Assembly (NCBI GenBank): GCA_964442285.1
Contig: CAYTZH010000077.1
Location: forward strand, 1 to 13,699
Length of the DNA stretch: 13,699 bases
Direction: 5' to 3'
Source: CAYTZH01 sp964442285
GTDB lineage: Bacteria > Myxococcota_A > UBA9160 > JAFDET01
Shown: positions 11,076 through 13,699 of the stretch, piece after piece
Layout: the number at the start of each line of letters is the position of its first letter
Position numbering within the stretch: position 1 is the first letter of the stretch
Made by a program: the position numbers and the translations under genes
Notes under the pieces: generated by a model
What the model was told of the DNA's origin: nothing
The model's input: only the letters and a program-made list of their open reading frames with translations
The model's database searches: none

Positions 11076-13499
11076 GTGAGCTACGACGCGAGTTCCATCG
11101 AGGTCCTCGAGGGCCTCGACCCGGTCCGGAAACGGCCGGCCATGTACATCGGCAGCACGGGTCCCGACGGACTCCATCACCTCGTCTACGAGGTCGTGGA
11201 CAACTCCGTCGACGAGGCCCTCGCGGGTTTCTGCAAGCAGATCGACGTCGTCATCCACGACGACAACAGCGTCACCGTCGAGGACGATGGGCGCGGCATC
11301 CCCGTCGACCTCCACGAGAAGGAGGGACGCCCGGCCGCCGAGGTCGTGATGACCACGCTGCACGCCGGGGGCAAGTTCAGCGAGAAGACCTACAAGGTCT
11401 CCGGCGGACTCCACGGGGTCGGCGTCTCCGTGGTGAACGCCCTCTCCGAGCAGCTCACCCTGGAGATCCGCCGCGATGGCAAGCTCTACCGCCAGCGCTA
11501 CCGACGCGGCGAGCCGGCGGACGCGCTGGCCAGCACGGGCACCACCGACCGGACCGGCACCAAGGTGACGTTCCGCCCCGACCCGGAGATCTTCCCCTCG
11601 CTGGAGTTCTCCTTCGACACCCTCTCCCAGCGCCTGCGAGAGCTCTCCTTCCTCAACGCCGGTCTGCGGATCCGCGTCACCGACGAGCGCAACGCCAAGA
11701 GCCACGACTTCTGCTACGAGGGCGGCATCGTCTCGTTCGTCGAGCACCTGAACCGCAGCAAAACGCCACTGCACGCGCCGCCGATCTACCTCTCCGGCCG
11801 GCGCGAGTTCGGTCCCGAGGGCAAGCGCACGCCCGTCGAGGTCGAGGTCGCGCTGCAGTGGAACGAGACCTACAACGAGGTGGTCTACGCGTTCGCCAAC
11901 AACATCAACACCATCGAGGGCGGCTCCCATCTCGTCGGCTTCCGGAGCGCGCTCACGCGCGCCATCAACCGCTACATCGCCAACCACCTGAAGAACGGCA
12001 AGAGCGCCCCGGAGTCGGTCACCGGCGACGACCTCCGCGAAGGCCTCACCGCGGTGATCTCGGTCAAGCTGCCCCAGCCCGAGTTCGAGGGGCAGACCAA
12101 GACCAAGCTGGGGACGAGCGACGTGCGCGGCCTGGTCGACGGCCTGGTCTACGAGCAGCTCGGCGACTTCCTCGAGGAGAGCCCCGGCACGGCGAAGAAC
12201 GTCTGCCAGAAGGTGGTCGATGCGGCGCGCGCCCGTGCGGCGGCGCGCAAGGCCCGCGACCTGGCGCGCCGCAAGGGCGCTCTCTCGGACCACAGCCTCC
12301 CCGGCAAGCTCGCCGACTGCCAGGAGCGCGATCCCTCGAGGAGCGAGCTGTTCATCGTGGAGGGCGCGTCGGCGGGGGGCACCGCCAAGCAGGCCCGACA
12401 GCGCGAGACCCAGGCCATCCTGCCCATCCGGGGCAAGATCCTGAACGTCGAGCGGGCGCGCCTCGACCGCATGCTCTCCAACCAGGAGATCCAGTCGCTG
12501 ATCGCGGCGATCGGCTGCGGCATCGGGCCGGACTTCGACCCCGACAAGGCCCGCTACCACAAGATCATCATCATGACCGACGCGGACGTGGACGGGAGCC
12601 ACATCCGCACCCTGCTGCTCACCTTCTTCTTCCGGCAGATGAAGCCGCTGATCGAGCGCGGCTACCTCTACATCGCGCAGCCGCCGCTGTTCAAGGTCAA
12701 GCGCGGCAAGTCGGAGCGCTACATCAAGGACGAGCCGGCGCTTCAGGCGTATCTCCTCGATCTGGTCCTGGGGAACCTGTCGGTCGAGACCGGCGGAAGC
12801 GCCCTCGACGAGTCGGCCATCCGCTCCCTCCTCGATGCCGCGCGCGACGTGCAGGAGGTGCAGCTGCGGCTGGCGCTGCGTCGCGTCGATGCCGAGCTGG
12901 TCTGGGCTGCGGCGCGCTCGGGGCTGCGGGAGGCGCAGCTCGCCGAGCGCGAGCGCCTCGAGACCGCGATTCCCGCCATCGAGGCGCACCTGGGCGCCGC
13001 CGCCTCCGGGGAGGCCGAGCCCGAGTGGCGCGTGGAGGAGGATGCCGAGCGCGGCGCCTTCCGGCTGTTCTGCCGCCGCCGCCGCATGGGCCTGCCGATG
13101 GACACGCTGCTCGATGCGGAGTTCCTGGGCTCGCCCGACTACCAGCGCCTGGCGGATCGGGCCGACCACATCACGAGCCTCGGGGCCGGCCCGTACCGGC
13201 TCGCCCGCGAGGGCCAGGAGCCGGAGGAGGTCGCCGCGGCGCCCGAGCTGCTCGACCGCATCCTCGAGCTGGCCCAGAAGGGTCTCTCGATCCAGCGCTA
13301 CAAGGGTCTCGGCGAGATGAACCCGGAGCAACTCGCCGAGACCACCATGGATCCCGGCCCGCGGACGCTGCTGCAGGTGAAGGTGGAGGACGAGGTCGAG
13401 GCCGAGGAAGCCTTCAGCACCCTCATGGGCGACGAGGTCGAGCCGCGCCGCGAGTTCATCGAGCGCAACGCCCTCGACGTCCAGAACCTGGACGTCTGA
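11076..13499 (+). CDS. gyrB: DNA gyrase subunit B (GyrB) with altered TOPRIM motif
   Basis: GyrB is the ATPase and Mg-binding half of DNA gyrase, which introduces negative supercoils with GyrA. The 807-residue product starts at GTG 11076 with an AGAGAAG site upstream. The GHKL ATPase domain (1-225) shows DNSVDEALAG, DDGRGIPVD and GGLHGVGVSVVNALSEQ. The transducer follows, then the TOPRIM domain with catalytic Glu429, the DxD pair at 502/504 (MTDADVDGSHIRTLLLTFFF), and a C-terminal tail with QRYKGLGEMNPEQL. A region of about 160 residues between residues 560 and 720 corresponds to the Gram-negative GyrB insert. Odd: the motif after Glu429 reads EGASAGGTAKQAR instead of EGDSAGGSAKQGR, so the Asp equal to E. 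coli Asp426 is Ala431. gyrA follows after 10 nt, supporting gyrase rather than topoisomerase IV. Confidence 0.97.
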   Translation: MSYDASSIEVLEGLDPVRKRPAMYIGSTGPDGLHHLVYEVVDNSVDEALAGFCKQIDVVIHDDNSVTVEDDGRGIPVDLHEKEGRPAAEVVMTTLHAGGKFSEKTYKVSGGLHGVGVSVVNALSEQLTLEIRRDGKLYRQRYRRGEPADALASTGTTDRTGTKVTFRPDPEIFPSLEFSFDTLSQRLRELSFLNAGLRIRVTDERNAKSHDFCYEGGIVSFVEHLNRSKTPLHAPPIYLSGRREFGPEGKRTPVEVEVALQWNETYNEVVYAFANNINTIEGGSHLVGFRSALTRAINRYIANHLKNGKSAPESVTGDDLREGLTAVISVKLPQPEFEGQTKTKLGTSDVRGLVDGLVYEQLGDFLEESPGTAKNVCQKVVDAARARAAARKARDLARRKGALSDHSLPGKLADCQERDPSRSELFIVEGASAGGTAKQARQRETQAILPIRGKILNVERARLDRMLSNQEIQSLIAAIGCGIGPDFDPDKARYHKIIIMTDADVDGSHIRTLLLTFFFRQMKPLIERGYLYIAQPPLFKVKRGKSERYIKDEPALQAYLLDLVLGNLSVETGGSALDESAIRSLLDAARDVQEVQLRLALRRVDAELVWAAARSGLREAQLAERERLETAIPAIEAHLGAAASGEAEPEWRVEEDAERGAFRLFCRRRRMGLPMDTLLDAEFLGSPDYQRLADRADHITSLGAGPYRLAREGQEPEEVAAAPELLDRILELAQKGLSIQRYKGLGEMNPEQLAETTMDPGPRTLLQVKVEDEVEAEEAFSTLMGDEVEPRREFIERNALDVQNLDV

Positions 13500-13509
13500 C
13501 GACACCCGC

Positions 13510-13699
13510 ATGAGCGACGACGCGACCCCGACGGGCCCCCCCGAAGAGCCCCCCGCACCGCCGACCGGCGGCGAGGGCGGAGGCCCGCTCCTCCCGGGCG
13601 TGAACATCCAGCACGAGGTCCGCCGCTCGTTCCACGACAACTCGATGTACGTGATCATCACCCGCGCGCAGCCCGACGTGCGCGACGGGCTGAAGCCGG
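13510..13699 (+). CDS. gyrA: DNA gyrase subunit A (GyrA), 5' end only, divergent N-terminus
   Basis: Only 63 codons are in the window. From ATG 13510 the protein begins with a Pro/Gly/Glu-rich tail of about 28 residues, then VNIQHEVRRSFHDN and SMYVIITRAQPDVRDGLKP. The last block aligns with the near-invariant GyrA start AMSVIVGRALPDVRDGLKP, so this is the cleavage-religation subunit encoded after gyrB as usual. The departures (SMYVI, ITRAQ) partly recall ParC, which has SMYVI in E. coli, so a gyrA/parC-like enzyme cannot be fully excluded from this fragment. No clear ribosome-binding site precedes 13510; GTG 13600 could be an alternative start that would remove the tail. The gene lies 10 nt after gyrB and is probably co-transcribed. 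Confidence 0.85.
   Translation, partial: MSDDATPTGPPEEPPAPPTGGEGGGPLLPGVNIQHEVRRSFHDNSMYVIITRAQPDVRDGLKP

Noticed and set aside
11007..13661. Minus-strand open frame of 884 codons opposite gyrB
   Set aside because: Fully antisense to gyrB and beyond, with repetitive Leu/Gly/Asp/Val-rich composition expected from the complementary strand of high-GC coding DNA.

Overview
The window is a very GC-rich bacterial chromosome segment (roughly 70% G+C by eye) holding an origin-type housekeeping cluster. Two divergent gene blocks leave the 9511-9849 intergenic region. To the left, all on the minus strand, run rpmH, rnpA, yidD, yidC, jag (khpB/eloR), an assembly gap, rsmG, parA, parB, a bactofilin gene, atpF', atpF, atpH and the 5' two thirds of atpA, which is cut by the window edge. 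To the right, on the plus strand, run dnaN, gyrB and the first 63 codons of gyrA. The run parA-parB-bactofilin-atpF'-atpF-atpH-atpA, with two b-type stator subunits that both start with signal-like sequences, resembles deltaproteobacterial-type lineages (Desulfobacterota, Myxococcota, Binatota and relatives). A finer assignment cannot be made by reading alone.

The left block looks like several coupled transcription units. rpmH and rnpA overlap by 1 nt, rnpA-yidD and yidD-yidC are separated by 2 and 9 nt, parA-parB by 4 nt, parB and the bactofilin overlap by 4 nt, and atpF'/atpF overlap by 4 nt, followed by 4-nt and 3-nt spacers to atpH and atpA. Functionally this joins ribosome and RNase P biogenesis with membrane-protein insertion (YidC, YidD, Jag), 16S rRNA methylation (RsmG), origin segregation (ParA, ParB and parS-like sites at 5705-5967), a bactofilin cytoskeleton protein and the ATP synthase stator and F1. 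The right block is the replication clamp plus DNA gyrase.

Three things stand out. First, dnaA and recF, the usual neighbours of dnaN in this cluster, are absent, and the rpmH-dnaN intergenic region shows no recognisable DnaA boxes. Second, a 100-N gap between rsmG and jag is flanked by an exact 55-bp direct repeat built of 22-bp units carrying parS-like sequences, so the region is both an unresolved assembly point and a candidate centromere-like array; mnmE and mnmG, often found here, are missing. Third, gyrB has Ala in place of the conserved Asp of the EGDSAGG TOPRIM motif (E. coli Asp426, a quinolone-resistance position), and the N-terminus of gyrA departs from its normally near-invariant signature. 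I found no tRNA, rRNA, CRISPR array, insertion sequence or accessory defence system. The content is core genome, with the novelty in what is missing and in the repeats.
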